From contig NZ_JAGEMK010000001.1 of NCBI RefSeq assembly GCF_017565425.1, positions 434,001 to 498,000 of the forward strand: a stretch of DNA of 64,000 nt, read 5' to 3'. Positions 24,819 to 33,586 of this stretch are shown piece after piece. Below the pieces are notes generated by a model. It saw nothing but the letters and a program-made list of their open reading frames with translations. It was not told the DNA's origin and searched no databases. Both the position numbers and the translations under genes were made by a program. This DNA is from Actinotalea soli. GTDB taxonomy: Bacteria > Actinomycetota > Actinomycetes > Actinomycetales > Cellulomonadaceae. Every line of letters begins with the position of its first letter. The stretch's first letter is position 1.

Positions 24819-25708
24819 CAGCCCTCTCCTGCCGCAGTGGCGTTGTCGTCCCCGCGGGTCTGCTGACGGTCGAGCTCGGGGCCCAGCTGGCCGGTCTGCC
24901 CGGCGGCCCGCAGGCTCTCGATGTGGGCGTCGTACTCCTCGCGCGAGACGACCGCGACGTTGAAGAGCATCCCTGCGTGGTGCTGGCCGCACAGCTCGGC
25001 ACACTTGCCGGCGTAGACCCCCTCACGCGTCGGGACCACCTGGAAGGTGTTGATGTGGTTACCGGGGAACATGTCCTTCTTGTAGAGGAAGGCAGGGACC
25101 CAGAACGAGTGGATGACGTCGCGGGACCTGAGCTCGAACTCGACCCGCTCGTCGACCGGCAGGTAGAGGGTCGGCAGCCGCTCGGGGTTGCCCGGCTCGC
25201 CGATGTCGATCACGTGGACGCCGGTGTCGTAGACGTCCTCGTCGACGTAGTTGAAGTCCCAGCTCCACTGCTTGCCGTAGACCTGGACGACCACGTCGGG
25301 GTCCGCGTCGGTGTCCTCGATCGCGTCCATGTCACGCGCCGTGAAGAAGAACAGCACGCCGACCATGAGGATCGGGAGGATCACGTACATGATCTCGAGC
25401 GGGACGTGGTAGCGGAGCTGCACCGGGAGGGTGTCGTCGTCCTTGCGCTTCCGGTAGACGGCGACGCACCAGATGATCAGGCCCCAGGTGATGGCCCCCA
25501 CGATGAGCGCGGCGATCCACGACCCGGTCCACAGGTTCGTGATGCGCTCGGTCATGTTGGTGACCTGCTGGCCGTCGTCGTAGCCGGGCATCCAGCCGCG
25601 GCTCACCTCGCCCGCCGAGCAGGCGGTGGTGGTGAGCGCGACGATCACGGCGGTCGCGGCGAGCCGCGCGGCGGTGGACCGCTTGCGGCCGGGGTTCTGC
25701 ACGTCCAA
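24818..25708 (-). CDS. ctaC: Cytochrome c oxidase subunit II
   Basis: The product is 296 aa. A lipoprotein-type signal ends in TTAC with Cys30 as the lipidation site. Two transmembrane helices follow (about 60-82 and 105-125), then the periplasmic CuA domain with [21 protein letters not shown] and [12 protein letters not shown], which supply the CuA ligands. It accepts electrons from QcrC. The start is TTG 25708: AGAGG lies six bases upstream and the signal peptide begins there. No ATG fits. It is first in the oxidase operon. Confidence 0.93.
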   Translation of the reverse strand: MDVQNPGRKRSTAARLAATAVIVALTTTACSAGEVSRGWMPGYDDGQQVTNMTERITNLWTGSWIAALIVGAITWGLIIWCVAVYRKRKDDDTLPVQLRYHVPLEIMYVILPILMVGVLFFFTARDMDAIEDTDADPDVVVQVYGKQWSWDFNYVDEDVYDTGVHVIDIGEPGNPERLPTLYLPVDERVEFELRSRDVIHSFWVPAFLYKKDMFPGNHINTFQVVPTREGVYAGKCAELCGQHHAGMLFNVAVVSREEYDAHIESLRAAGQTGQLGPELDRQQTRGDDNATAAGEG

Positions 25709-25861
25709 GGGTGCCTCTCATGTACGCGCCCCGATGGGCACCGCTACGCGCGCCGCACCGTGGGACTTTCGTCCTCGACCCCTGCAGCCTAGCGTGCAGA
25801 TCGCCGTCGTCCGCGCCGGGCCGGGTCCCGGGCGTGGCCAGGCGGTCGTGGCGCAGGCGGC

Positions 25862-25867
25862 TAGCGT
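25862..25867 (+). promoter_or_regulatory. Leaderless -10 element (TAGCGT) setting the start at 25875
   Basis: TAGCGT lies seven bases before GTG 25875. It overlaps an alternative in-frame GTG at 25866, which would be upstream of the predicted transcription start. Confidence 0.55.
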
Positions 25868-25874
25868 GGCCAGG

Positions 25875-27071
25875 GTGAAGCGCACCTACCTGGACGCCGG
25901 TGGGCGGGCTCCCCTCCACCCGGCGGGGCTCGCCGCCCAGACCGCTGCCCTCGACGAGGGCTGGGCCGACCCGCGCAGGCTGCACGCGGAGGGACGGCGC
26001 GCGCGGATGCTCCTCGACGCAGCGCGTGAGGTCTTCGCCGAGGGCCTCGCGTGCCGGCCGGAGGAGGTGCACCTGGGCCCCTCGCACACCGTGGCCCTCC
26101 AGCACGGTCTCCTCGGGATCGCCCGTGGTCGTCGGCGGGCGGGCAGCGGCATCGTGCTCTCGGCCGTCGAGCGCGCCGCCCTGCACGCGGGTGCGCAGCT
26201 CGTCGCCGAGCGCCACGGCTCGTGGACCCGACCTGCGCGCCCAGGGCACGCGAGGAGCGAGGAGGCCGCCGCGCACCCTGGTGCACCGGTACCGGTCGAC
26301 CGGGTCGGTCGGGTGGACCTCGAGGCGTGGCGCGCGGCCGTCGGTCTCCCAGGAGTCGCTCTCGCCGTCCTCCAGCATGCCAACGGCGAGGTCGGGACGG
26401 TGCAGCCGCTGACCGCCGCGTACGACGCGACGCAGGCCGCCGGGGTCCCGCTCCTGGTCGACGCAGGGTCGAGCCTGGGCCACCATGGGATTCCGCCGGC
26501 CTGGGACGCGGTCGTGGCCGATGCCGGAGACTGGGGAGCCCCGTCGCCCCTCGGCGTCCTGGCGGTCCGCACCCGCGTACGGATGGCCCCCGACTGGCCG
26601 GAGGACGAGGACCGGTGGTTCCCCGGCGGTGTCCCGGTCCCGGCGGCCCTCGGCGCTGCGGCCGCCCTCCGCGCCACGCTCGCGGACCAGGAGGAGGCCG
26701 AGCAGCGCCGCCGGAGGCTGATCGGTCGGCTCCGCGACCAGGTCGCACAGAGGGTGCCCGACGTGGACGTGGTCGGCGATCCCGAGGACAGGCTCCCGCA
26801 CGTGGCCACGTTCTCCTGCCTCTACGTCGACGGCGAGGCCCTCGTGACCGAGCTCGACCGCCGCGGCTTCGCCGTCGGGTCCGGGTCGGCGTGCACCTCG
26901 AGCTCCCTCGAGCCGAGCCACGTGCTGGCCGCCATGGGCGCGCTGACCCACGGGAACGTGCGGGTGACGCTCTCGCGCGAGGTCACCGAGGCCGAGGTGG
27001 ACCGCTTCGCCGACGAGCTGCCCGAGGCCGTGGCTCAGGTGCGTCGGTCCCTCGGCGTCCAGGGCCTGTGA
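25875..27071 (+). CDS. Cysteine-desulfurase-like protein lacking the PLP lysine
   Basis: The product is 398 aa with the NifS/IscS fold order. The loop Cys is kept: FAVGSGSACTSS (Cys340). So are Asn170 (QHANGEVGTVQ) and Asp196 (LLVDAGSSLG), which contact PLP. The PLP-lysine block, normally like SGHKxxGPKG, reads VADAGDWGAPSPLG, so His-Lys is Gly218-Asp219. The PLP-stacking His in the VEH motif is Arg100, and the Gln after the PLP Asp is Ser. It therefore should not form the usual PLP Schiff base and may act as a sulfur acceptor, a scaffold or an inactive paralogue. Its stop overlaps the TusA-like gene by 4 bp. The start follows TAGCGT-N7. It is commonly annotated simply as cysteine desulfurase, which the residues do not support. 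Confidence 0.8.
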   Translation: MKRTYLDAGGRAPLHPAGLAAQTAALDEGWADPRRLHAEGRRARMLLDAAREVFAEGLACRPEEVHLGPSHTVALQHGLLGIARGRRRAGSGIVLSAVERAALHAGAQLVAERHGSWTRPARPGHARSEEAAAHPGAPVPVDRVGRVDLEAWRAAVGLPGVALAVLQHANGEVGTVQPLTAAYDATQAAGVPLLVDAGSSLGHHGIPPAWDAVVADAGDWGAPSPLGVLAVRTRVRMAPDWPEDEDRWFPGGVPVPAALGAAAALRATLADQEEAEQRRRRLIGRLRDQVAQRVPDVDVVGDPEDRLPHVATFSCLYVDGEALVTELDRRGFAVGSGSACTSSSLEPSHVLAAMGALTHGNVRVTLSREVTEAEVDRFADELPEAVAQVRRSLGVQGL

Positions 27072-27334
27072 TCGTCGTCGACGCCCGGGGCCTGCGCTGC
27101 CCCCTGCCCGTGATCCGCCTGGCGTCCCTCGCGCGGGACGCCAACCCGGGTGACGAGGTCCTGGTCCGCTGGACCGACCCCGCGGCAGAGCACGACATCC
27201 CCGCCTGGGCCCGCATGCGCGGGCACACCGTCCTCGAGACCAGGCTCCCTCAGCCCGCGTCGGGCGAGGCAGGACCGGACGCCCTCGCTGACGAGCCCTC
27301 GGGCGCCACACTGGTGCGCCTGGGCCCCGGCTGA
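27068..27334 (+). CDS. TusA-family sulfur-carrier protein
   Basis: The product is 88 aa. The N-terminus is IVVDARGLRCPLPVIRLASL, with the CPxP motif and persulfide-carrying Cys11. The usual TusA C-terminal strand is present as WARMRGHTVLE. TusA proteins take a persulfide from a cysteine desulfurase and pass it on, for example for tRNA or cofactor thiolation. The start is GTG 27068, overlapping the stop of the desulfurase-like gene by 4 bp, so the two are made together. A 25-residue tail follows the core domain. Confidence 0.85.
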   Translation: MIVVDARGLRCPLPVIRLASLARDANPGDEVLVRWTDPAAEHDIPAWARMRGHTVLETRLPQPASGEAGPDALADEPSGATLVRLGPG

Positions 27335-27353
27335 GCCGCACCCGGCCGCTGGC

Positions 27354-27395
27354 ACGCCGCAGGGCCGGCACCCTGAGGCACCGGCCCTGCGGCGT
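27354..27395. terminator. Bidirectional hairpin between the TusA-like gene and erpA
   Basis: A perfect 15-bp stem, ACGCCGCAGGGCCGG / CCGGCCCTGCGGCGT, with a 12-base loop lies between convergent genes. Confidence 0.85.
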
Positions 27396-27420
27396 CACGG
27401 GTCCGGGGGACCCGTGGAGG

Positions 27421-27771
27421 TCAGGCGAAGGAGCCCCCGCAGGCGCACGAGCTGCCTGCGTTGGGGTTGTCGATCGTGAAGCCCTGCTTCTCGATGGTGT
27501 CGGCGAAGTCGATCTTGGCGCCGTCGAGGTACGGGACGCTCATGCGGTCGACGACGACCTCGACGCCGTCGTAGTCCCGCAGCGCGTCGCCGTCGAGGAC
27601 CCGCTCGTCGAAGTAGAGCTGGTAGATGAGGCCCGAGCAGCCCCCGGGCTGCACGGCGACGCGCAGCCGCAGGTCGTCGCGGCCCTCCTGCTCGAGCAGG
27701 GTGCGCACCTTGCCCGCGGCGACGTCGCTCAGCTCGACCCCGTGGGTCGCGGTCTCCGTGGTCTCGCTCAT
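27421..27771 (-). CDS. erpA: A-type iron-sulfur cluster carrier (IscA/ErpA/SufA)
   Basis: The product is 116 aa. The three conserved Cys are Cys45 (GGCSGLIY) and Cys109 and Cys111 (SSCACGGSFA). It has the family blocks LRVAVQPGGCSG and IDFADTIEKQGFTIDNPNA. It should carry nascent Fe-S clusters to target proteins; QcrA, NadA, LipA and NirB in this window all need clusters. The start is ATG 27771 with GGAG five to six bases upstream. A much longer in-frame opening upstream reads through the glycerate kinase gene and is not real. The exact paralogue (ErpA or SufA) is uncertain. Confidence 0.9.
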   Translation of the reverse strand: MSETTETATHGVELSDVAAGKVRTLLEQEGRDDLRLRVAVQPGGCSGLIYQLYFDERVLDGDALRDYDGVEVVVDRMSVPYLDGAKIDFADTIEKQGFTIDNPNAGSSCACGGSFA

Positions 27772-27859
27772 GGTGTCTCCGGTGGCTCTCGGGGGCTTGC
27801 ACAGTCCGTCGATGGCAACACCGTCGGGTGCCGCCATGTTCCCGTCCAGCCTACGCCCC

Positions 27860-29050
27860 TCAGCGGGACCAGGTCCGGGCCACCCGGGCCACACGGGCCA
27901 CGAGGGACTCGGCCGGGGCGGCCAGCGCCCGGGCCAGCTCCTCGGGTCGCTCGGCGAGCGCGTAGACGCCGGCGAGGCCGGCCGCACCCCACTCCCGTCG
28001 ACCGATGGCCACCTGACCGGCCACGGCGACGACGGGGACCGCGTGCTCGAGCCCCTCGGCGGCGACCGCAGCGACGACCTTGCCGTGCAGGGACTGCCAG
28101 TCGAGGGTCCCCTCCCCCGTGAGCACGAGGTCGCTCTCGGCGAGACGAGCACCCAGCCCGACCGCCTCGGCCACGACCCGCGCCCCGGGCAGCACGCGGC
28201 CACCCAGCAGCGCGAGGGCGAAGCCCGCACCGCCGGCTGCCCCCGAGCCGGGCAGCTGCGTGAGGGAGCGGAAGGCCTCGCGCGCCGCAGAGCTCCCGGT
28301 GGCGGGGGCCAGCAGGCTGGGTCGCGGGGCCTCCTCGGCCGCCACGCCGGCGACCACCTGTGCCCAGTGCCCGAGGGCCCGCTCGAGCCGCTGGGCCTGC
28401 TCGGGGTCGGCGCCCTTCTGCTGGGCGAAGCCAGCGCTGGCGCCGTGCAGCCCGAGCAGGGGCACGTCGACGTCGGTCGCGATGACGAGGTCGATGCCGG
28501 CGAGCTCGCCGCGGAGGGCGTGCAGCCCGGCGAGGTCCTCGGGCACGGCGCGGGCAAGCGCCTCCCCCCCGTCCCGCAGCGTCGCGGCACCGAGGCCCAG
28601 GCCTGCGAGGAGCCCTGCGCCGGCGTCGTTGGTGGCCGAGCCCCCGAGACCGACCACGACGCGGGAGACGTCGAGGTCGATCGCGGCCCGCAGCAGGAGG
28701 CCGAGCCCGTAGGAGGACGTGCGCCCCGGGTCACGCCGGCCCGGGGGCACGAGGTGCAGGCCGATCGCGTGCGCGGACTCGACGTACGCGGTCCGCCCGC
28801 GCTCCCCCTCGACCAGCAGGACCGCGGCCGGTGCCGGCTCGCCGAGAGGGCCGGGGACCGTGGTCGGGACGAGCTCACCGCCCAGCCCTCGGCGCACCGC
28901 CTCGAGGAAACCGGGACCTCCGTCGGCCAGCGGGAGCAGCGCGATCTCGTCGTGCGGGGCGCCGCGCCTCCAGCCCTCAGCCATCGCCTCGGCGGCCTGC
29001 GGGGCCGTCAGGGTGCCGGTGAAGCAGTCGGGGGCCACGAGGATGCGCAC
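27860..29050 (-). CDS. glxK: Glycerate kinase (GarK/GlxK family)
   Basis: The product is 396 aa. Family blocks are ILVAPDCFTGTLTAPQAAEAM, LPLADGGPGFLEAV, VVVGLGGSATNDAGAGLLAGLG, IDLVIATDVDVPLLG and SDLVLTGEGTLDWQSLHGKVV. It phosphorylates D-glycerate to 2- or 3-phosphoglycerate; the position is not readable here. GTG 29050 starts at the family N-terminus (VRILVAPDC). The usual Lys of 'APDSFKG' is Thr here (APDCFTG), which is worth noting. It is divergent from nadA, 77 bp away. It may be co-transcribed with erpA, 88 bp downstream. Confidence 0.88.
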   Translation of the reverse strand: MRILVAPDCFTGTLTAPQAAEAMAEGWRRGAPHDEIALLPLADGGPGFLEAVRRGLGGELVPTTVPGPLGEPAPAAVLLVEGERGRTAYVESAHAIGLHLVPPGRRDPGRTSSYGLGLLLRAAIDLDVSRVVVGLGGSATNDAGAGLLAGLGLGAATLRDGGEALARAVPEDLAGLHALRGELAGIDLVIATDVDVPLLGLHGASAGFAQQKGADPEQAQRLERALGHWAQVVAGVAAEEAPRPSLLAPATGSSAAREAFRSLTQLPGSGAAGGAGFALALLGGRVLPGARVVAEAVGLGARLAESDLVLTGEGTLDWQSLHGKVVAAVAAEGLEHAVPVVAVAGQVAIGRREWGAAGLAGVYALAERPEELARALAAPAESLVARVARVARTWSR

Positions 29051-29127
29051 CTCGCCATCCTGCCCCAGCCCGCCCGGGTAGGGCCGACGACGTGGGCTCG
29101 GCGGGCACCGTGTGGGATCATCGTGGG

Positions 29128-30342
29128 GTGAGCGCCGTCGCCCCTCCTCCGCCCTCCCCCGGCTTCGCCGAGCCCGCACCCTCGGCAGTCCTGGAGCTCC
29201 TCGGCACCCCCCGGGACCTCGCCTCCGAGCGAGGTGTCGAGTGCCCCGGTGACCTCCCGGCCCCGAGCGATCCCGACCTGGTCGCCCGGGCGCGCGCCGC
29301 CCGGGCGGCCCTCGGCGACAGGGCGTTCGTCCTCGGCCACCACTACCAGCGGGACGAGGTCATCGACTTCGCCGACGTGACCGGTGACTCGTTCAAGCTC
29401 GCCCGCGAGGCGGCCGCCCGCCCCGAGGCCGAGTTCATCCTCTTCTGCGGCGTGCACTTCATGGCCGAGTCGGCGGACATCCTGACCCACGCGAACCAGT
29501 CCGTCGTGCTGCCCGACCTCGCGGCAGGCTGCTCGATGGCCGACATGGCAGCGATCGACCAGGTCGAGGAGGCCTGGGAGGTCCTGGCCGACGCCGGGAT
29601 CGCCGACCGGACCCTGCCCGTCACCTACATGAACTCCACCGCTGCCATCAAGGCCTTCACCGGTCGGCACGGGGGCACGGTGTGCACCTCGTCCAACGCG
29701 CAGGTCGCGCTCCGCTGGGCCTTCGACCAGGTGGGCGGGGTCGACGGGGACGGCAAGGTGCTCTTCATGCCCGACCAGCACCTGGGGCGGAACACGGCGG
29801 TCCTCGAGCTCGGACTCGCCCTCGAGGACTGCGTCGTCTTCGACCCGCGTCGGCCCGGTGGCGGCCTGAGCCAGGCCGAGCTCGAGAACGCGCGCATGAT
29901 CCTGTGGCGCGGGCACTGCTCGGTGCACGGGCGCTTCTCGGCGCAGAACGTGACGGACGTGCGGGAGCGGGTGCCGGGGGTCAACGTCCTGGTGCACCCC
30001 GAGTGCAAGCACGAGGTGGTCACGAGCGCGGACCTGGTCGGCTCGACCGAGTTCATCATCCGCGCCCTCGACGGGGCCGAGCCGGGCTCCTCCTGGGCCA
30101 TCGGCACCGAGCTCAACCTGGTGCGCAGGCTCGCGGCCCAGCACCCCGAGCTGGACGTGCACTACCTGGACTCCACGGTGTGCTTCTGCTCGACGATGAA
30201 CCGCATCGACCTGCCGCACCTCGTCTGGGCCATGGAGTCGCTGGTCGCGGGACGGACGGTCAACCGCATCGTCGTCGATCCGGACGACGCCCACTGGGCC
30301 CGCGTGGCCCTGGACCAGATGCTGGCGCTCCCGGGGCTCTGA
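29128..30342 (+). CDS. nadA: Quinolinate synthase A
   Basis: The enzyme condenses iminoaspartate with dihydroxyacetone phosphate to quinolinate for NAD synthesis, using a [4Fe-4S] cluster. The product is 404 aa. Cluster Cys candidates lie in FCGVHFMAES, HPECKHEV and CFCSTMNRI; substrate blocks include LGHHYQRDEVIDFAD, DLAAGCSMADM and TYMNSTAAIKAF. The start is GTG 29128, six bases after a GATCAT element. nadB and nadC are not in the window. A DJ-1/PfpI gene starts one base after its stop. Confidence 0.93.
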   Translation: MSAVAPPPPSPGFAEPAPSAVLELLGTPRDLASERGVECPGDLPAPSDPDLVARARAARAALGDRAFVLGHHYQRDEVIDFADVTGDSFKLAREAAARPEAEFILFCGVHFMAESADILTHANQSVVLPDLAAGCSMADMAAIDQVEEAWEVLADAGIADRTLPVTYMNSTAAIKAFTGRHGGTVCTSSNAQVALRWAFDQVGGVDGDGKVLFMPDQHLGRNTAVLELGLALEDCVVFDPRRPGGGLSQAELENARMILWRGHCSVHGRFSAQNVTDVRERVPGVNVLVHPECKHEVVTSADLVGSTEFIIRALDGAEPGSSWAIGTELNLVRRLAAQHPELDVHYLDSTVCFCSTMNRIDLPHLVWAMESLVAGRTVNRIVVDPDDAHWARVALDQMLALPGL

Positions 30343-30343
30343 G

Positions 30344-30943
30344 GTGCCGACCGAGAGCCCGCTCTGCCTCGGCGTCCTCGTCTTCGACGGGGCCGAGGAG
30401 CTCGACGTGGTCGGCCCGTACGAGGTGCTCTCGGCCTGGGCCGAGCTCTCGTCGCTGCGCCCGACGGTCACGACCTTCTCGCACGACGGTGCCGGGGTGC
30501 GCCTCGCCAAGGGCCTCCGCATGGTCCCCGACGCCGCGCGCGAGGACCTCGGCCCGATGCACGTCCTGGTGCACCCCGGTGGGGACGGCACCCGCCGCCT
30601 CGTCGAGGAGGCCGACCACCTGGCATGGTTGCGCGCCGTGCGGGCGACGACGCCCCTCATGGCCAGCGTGTGCACCGGGGCCCTGGCCTACGCTGCGGCC
30701 GGCCTGCTCGCAGGACGCCCCGCCACGACGTACTGGAAGGCCTTCGACGAGCTCGCGAGGATCGACCCGAGCGTGCTGATCGACACCGAGGCCCGGTTCG
30801 TGGACGACGGCGACGTCGTGACCTCGGCAGGGGTCTCGGCCGGGATCGACATGGCCCTGCACCTCGTCGCGCGCCTGGAGTCGGTCGAGGTCGCACGCGA
30901 GGTGCGACGCGCGATCCAGTACGACCCCGCTCCGCCCGTCTGA
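30344..30943 (+). CDS. DJ-1/PfpI (GATase1-like) family protein
   Basis: The product is 199 aa. The family fold opens LGVLVFDGAEELDVVGPYEV, has HPGGDGTR, and carries the nucleophile Cys in ASVCTGALAYAAAGLL. VTSAGVSAGIDMALHL follows. This pattern is closest to isonitrile-hydratase-like and GlxA-type proteins but without a C-terminal AraC domain. The substrate is unknown. GTG 30344 lies one base after the nadA stop, so the two are probably one transcript; there is no obvious functional link to NAD synthesis. Confidence 0.82.
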   Translation: MPTESPLCLGVLVFDGAEELDVVGPYEVLSAWAELSSLRPTVTTFSHDGAGVRLAKGLRMVPDAAREDLGPMHVLVHPGGDGTRRLVEEADHLAWLRAVRATTPLMASVCTGALAYAAAGLLAGRPATTYWKAFDELARIDPSVLIDTEARFVDDGDVVTSAGVSAGIDMALHLVARLESVEVAREVRRAIQYDPAPPV

Positions 30944-31013
30944 CCCTCGCGGCCCGAGCCGGGCCACCGATCTCCGTGGTCCAGGACGAGCCTCGCCTGG
31001 GTACCCTCCCGGG

Positions 31014-31541
31014 ATGACTCGACAGCTCCAGCTGACCCTCGCGACCACCCGCCCGCGCCGGGCGGTGCCCGGGCTGGGGATCCTCGACGTCTCGGTCACG
31101 CGGATGCGCGTGCGTCCGGGAGACCTCGACTTCTACCTGCACGTCAACAACGGCGTGTACCTGCAGATGATGGACGTGGCCCGCAGCAACCTCCTCGCGG
31201 ACCTCGGCGCCGTCGGGCTCCTGCGTCGTGCGCGGTGGTACCCGGTGGTCGCCGCCTCGACCATGACGTACCGTCGCTCGCTCCAGCTGGGCGACCGCTT
31301 CGAGATCCGCACCCGCGTCCTGGGCTGGGACCAGCGGGTGGTGTACCTCGAGCAGGCCTTCCTGCGCGGCGAGGAGCCGGTGGCACGGGGGCTCGTGGCG
31401 GGGCGCTTCCTCGCCCGCTCGGGCGAGAGGGTCCCTGCCCCCGAGGTCGCGGCCCTCCTCGGGGGCACGGAGAGCCCTCAGCTCCCCGAGGACCTCATGG
31501 CGTGGGCTCGGTCGGTCGACGTGGCCCACCGAGGCGGCTGA
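31014..31541 (+). CDS. Hotdog-fold thioesterase-like protein
   Basis: The product is 175 aa. The 4HBT-like core reads MRVRPGDLDFYLHVNNGVYL, followed by RSNLLADLG, VVAASTMTYRRSLQLGDRFE and VVYLEQAFLRGEEPVARG. In this family the Asp and His-Asn of DLDxxxHVNN line the active site. It should hydrolyse an acyl-CoA thioester of unknown chain length. ATG 31014 is six bases after TACCCT (31002-31007). Its last 47 bp overlap the end of the convergent M20 peptidase gene. Confidence 0.78.
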   Translation: MTRQLQLTLATTRPRRAVPGLGILDVSVTRMRVRPGDLDFYLHVNNGVYLQMMDVARSNLLADLGAVGLLRRARWYPVVAASTMTYRRSLQLGDRFEIRTRVLGWDQRVVYLEQAFLRGEEPVARGLVAGRFLARSGERVPAPEVAALLGGTESPQLPEDLMAWARSVDVAHRGG

Positions 31542-32898
31542 GCAGGAGGGCCTCGGCCAGCACGACCTTCTCCAGCTCGGCCAGGTGCACCGACTCGTCA
31601 GCTCCGTGGGCGCGGGAGTCCGGGTCCTCGACGCCCGTCACCAGGATCGCCGCGTGCGGGTACACCTCGAGCAGGTCGGCGATGAAGGGGATCGAGCCAC
31701 CGACGCCGATGTCTACCGGCTCCGTGGCCCAGGCATCGGCGAAGGCCCGCCGAGCCACCTGCATCGCGACCGAGTCGGTCGGCGCCTGGAACGGCTTGCC
31801 GAGCTCGCCGTCGTGCACCGTGACCCGGGCGCCGAACGGTGCGTGCCCCTCGAGGTGGGCGCGCAGGGCTGCAGCGGCCTCGGCGGGGTCCTGGCCCGGC
31901 GGGATCCGCAGCGAGAGCTTGGCCCGGGCCCGCGGCGCGAGGGTGTTCGAGGCCTCGGCCACCGAGGTCGCGTCGATCCCGATGACCGACAGCGCCGGCT
32001 TCGTCCACAGCCGCCCGGTCAGGGTCCCGGTCCCCGCGAGCCGGACCCCGGGGAGCACCGAGGCATCCGCACGCAGGTCCGCCTCCTCGTAGTCGACCGT
32101 GGGCTCGGGAGCGGCCGCGAGGCCTGCGACGGCGACGTCCCCGGCGTCGTCGTGCAGGGTGGCGAGGAGGCGGGCGAGCAAGGTCGGGGCGTCGAGGATC
32201 GGACCGCCGAACATCCCGGAATGGACCGCGTGCTCCAGCACGGCGACCTCGACCTCGCAGTCGACGAGCCCGCGCAGGCTCGTGGTGAGGGCGGGGATGC
32301 CGATGCGCCAGTTGGTCGAGTCCGCCACCACGATCACGTCGGCCTCGAGCAGGTCGCGGTACTGGGCCAGGAAGTCGGTGAAGCTGGGCGAGCCGACCTC
32401 CTCCTCCCCCTCGACGAAGACCGTGACACCGACGGCCAACTCGTCGGCCAGCACCCGCAGGGCACCCAGGTGGGCCACGACCCCGGCCTTGTCGTCCGCG
32501 GCGCCGCGCCCGTAGAGCCTGCCCTCGCGCTCGACGGGCTCGAAGGGCGGCGTCGTCCACGCGGAGTCGGCACCGGGGGGCTGCACGTCGTGGTGCGCGT
32601 ACAGCAGCACCGTGGGCGCCCCGGCGGCCGCGGGCCTCCGGGCGACGACAGCCGGCGCGCTCTGCCGCCCGTCGGCACCGGTCGAGGTGAGCACCTGGAC
32701 CTCGGGCAGCCCTGCGCCCTCGAGCAGGGACGCGACGGCCTCCGCGCTGCGCCGCACGTGAGCCTGGTCGAAGGCCGCGCTCGAGACGCTCGGGATGCGC
32801 ACGAGGTCCTCGAGGTCACGTCGCAGGGCAGGGAATGCCTCACGCACCCGGGCGCGCAGGACGTCGGTCTGGTGCTGGTCGTCTGGTGTGCTGTTCAC
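31495..32898 (-). CDS. M20-family metallopeptidase (dipeptidase)
   Basis: The product is about 467 aa. Zinc-ligand blocks are LLYAHHDVQPPG, GRGAADDKAG, VEGEEEVGSPSF and VIVVADSTNW, and the C-terminal His lies in DSRAHGADESVH. A dimerisation lid with VHSGMFGGP sits between. It matches cytosolic dipeptidase/carboxypeptidase enzymes of the ArgE/DapE/CPG2 group. I prefer GTG 32898 because TAGCGT on the minus strand (32911-32906) lies seven bases before it; GTG 32907 overlaps that element. The gene is divergent from the DUF3043 gene with only 39 bp between starts. Confidence 0.88.
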   Translation of the reverse strand: MNSTPDDQHQTDVLRARVREAFPALRRDLEDLVRIPSVSSAAFDQAHVRRSAEAVASLLEGAGLPEVQVLTSTGADGRQSAPAVVARRPAAAGAPTVLLYAHHDVQPPGADSAWTTPPFEPVEREGRLYGRGAADDKAGVVAHLGALRVLADELAVGVTVFVEGEEEVGSPSFTDFLAQYRDLLEADVIVVADSTNWRIGIPALTTSLRGLVDCEVEVAVLEHAVHSGMFGGPILDAPTLLARLLATLHDDAGDVAVAGLAAAPEPTVDYEEADLRADASVLPGVRLAGTGTLTGRLWTKPALSVIGIDATSVAEASNTLAPRARAKLSLRIPPGQDPAEAAAALRAHLEGHAPFGARVTVHDGELGKPFQAPTDSVAMQVARRAFADAWATEPVDIGVGGSIPFIADLLEVYPHAAILVTGVEDPDSRAHGADESVHLAELEKVVLAEALLLSRLGGPRRPTEPTP

Positions 32899-32937
32899 GA
32901 CGTCCACGCTACCGGCGGGCTCGACTACCCTGGGGCC

Positions 32938-33537
32938 GTGTTCTCCCGCCGCCGTTCGAACCCAGAGCCCACCCCTGAGACCCCTGAGGAGCCCACCGAG
33001 GTCCCCGGGACGGTCCAGAAGAAGGGGCGCCCCACGCCTCGACGCAGCACCGCCGAGGCTGCGCGCAAGCGCCCCCTGGTTCCGACCGACCGCAAGGCCG
33101 CGGCCCGGACGCAGCGCGCAGCCGCCCGCGAGCAGCGGGACCGCGAGTACAAGGCGATGCAGACCGGGGACGAGAAGAACCTGCCGCTGCGCGACCGCGG
33201 CCCGATCAAGCGGTGGATCCGGGACTACGTCGACGCCCGCCGCAACCTCGGTGAGTACTTCCTCCCGGTGGCGCTGGTCATGGTGTTCTCGACCTTCGTG
33301 ACGGCCAACAACATCACCGCCGGGATCGTCGTGATCATGGTGCTGTACCTGGTCGTGGTCGTGACCATCGCGGACGCCTTCATCCTGTCCCGGGTCCTCA
33401 AGCGCCGGCTGAACGCCCGCTTCGGCGAGGGCAAGGTGCCGCGGGGATCACTGATGTACGGCGTGCTGCGCGCCTTCCAGATCCGCCGCACCCGCCTGCC
33501 GCGCCCCCAGGTCAAGCGCGGCGAGTACCCGGTCTGA
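32938..33537 (+). CDS. DUF3043 family membrane protein
   Basis: The product is 199 aa. A basic, Pro/Thr-rich N-terminus contains KKGRPTPRRSTAEAARKRPL, the conserved DUF3043 opening, then DREYKAMQTGDEKNLPLRDRGP. Two transmembrane helices follow (about 108-150), and a basic C-terminal tail includes VPRGSLMYGVLRAFQIRRTR. The function is unknown; the family is widespread in actinobacteria. The start is GTG 32938, six bases after TACCCT (32926-32931). An in-frame opening further upstream runs antisense through the M20 gene and is not real. Confidence 0.87.
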   Translation: MFSRRRSNPEPTPETPEEPTEVPGTVQKKGRPTPRRSTAEAARKRPLVPTDRKAAARTQRAAAREQRDREYKAMQTGDEKNLPLRDRGPIKRWIRDYVDARRNLGEYFLPVALVMVFSTFVTANNITAGIVVIMVLYLVVVVTIADAFILSRVLKRRLNARFGEGKVPRGSLMYGVLRAFQIRRTRLPRPQVKRGEYPV

Positions 33538-33586
33538 GGACACCTCCCCGGTCGAACCGTTTCGAGGTGAGGCATAGGCTGCGGGC

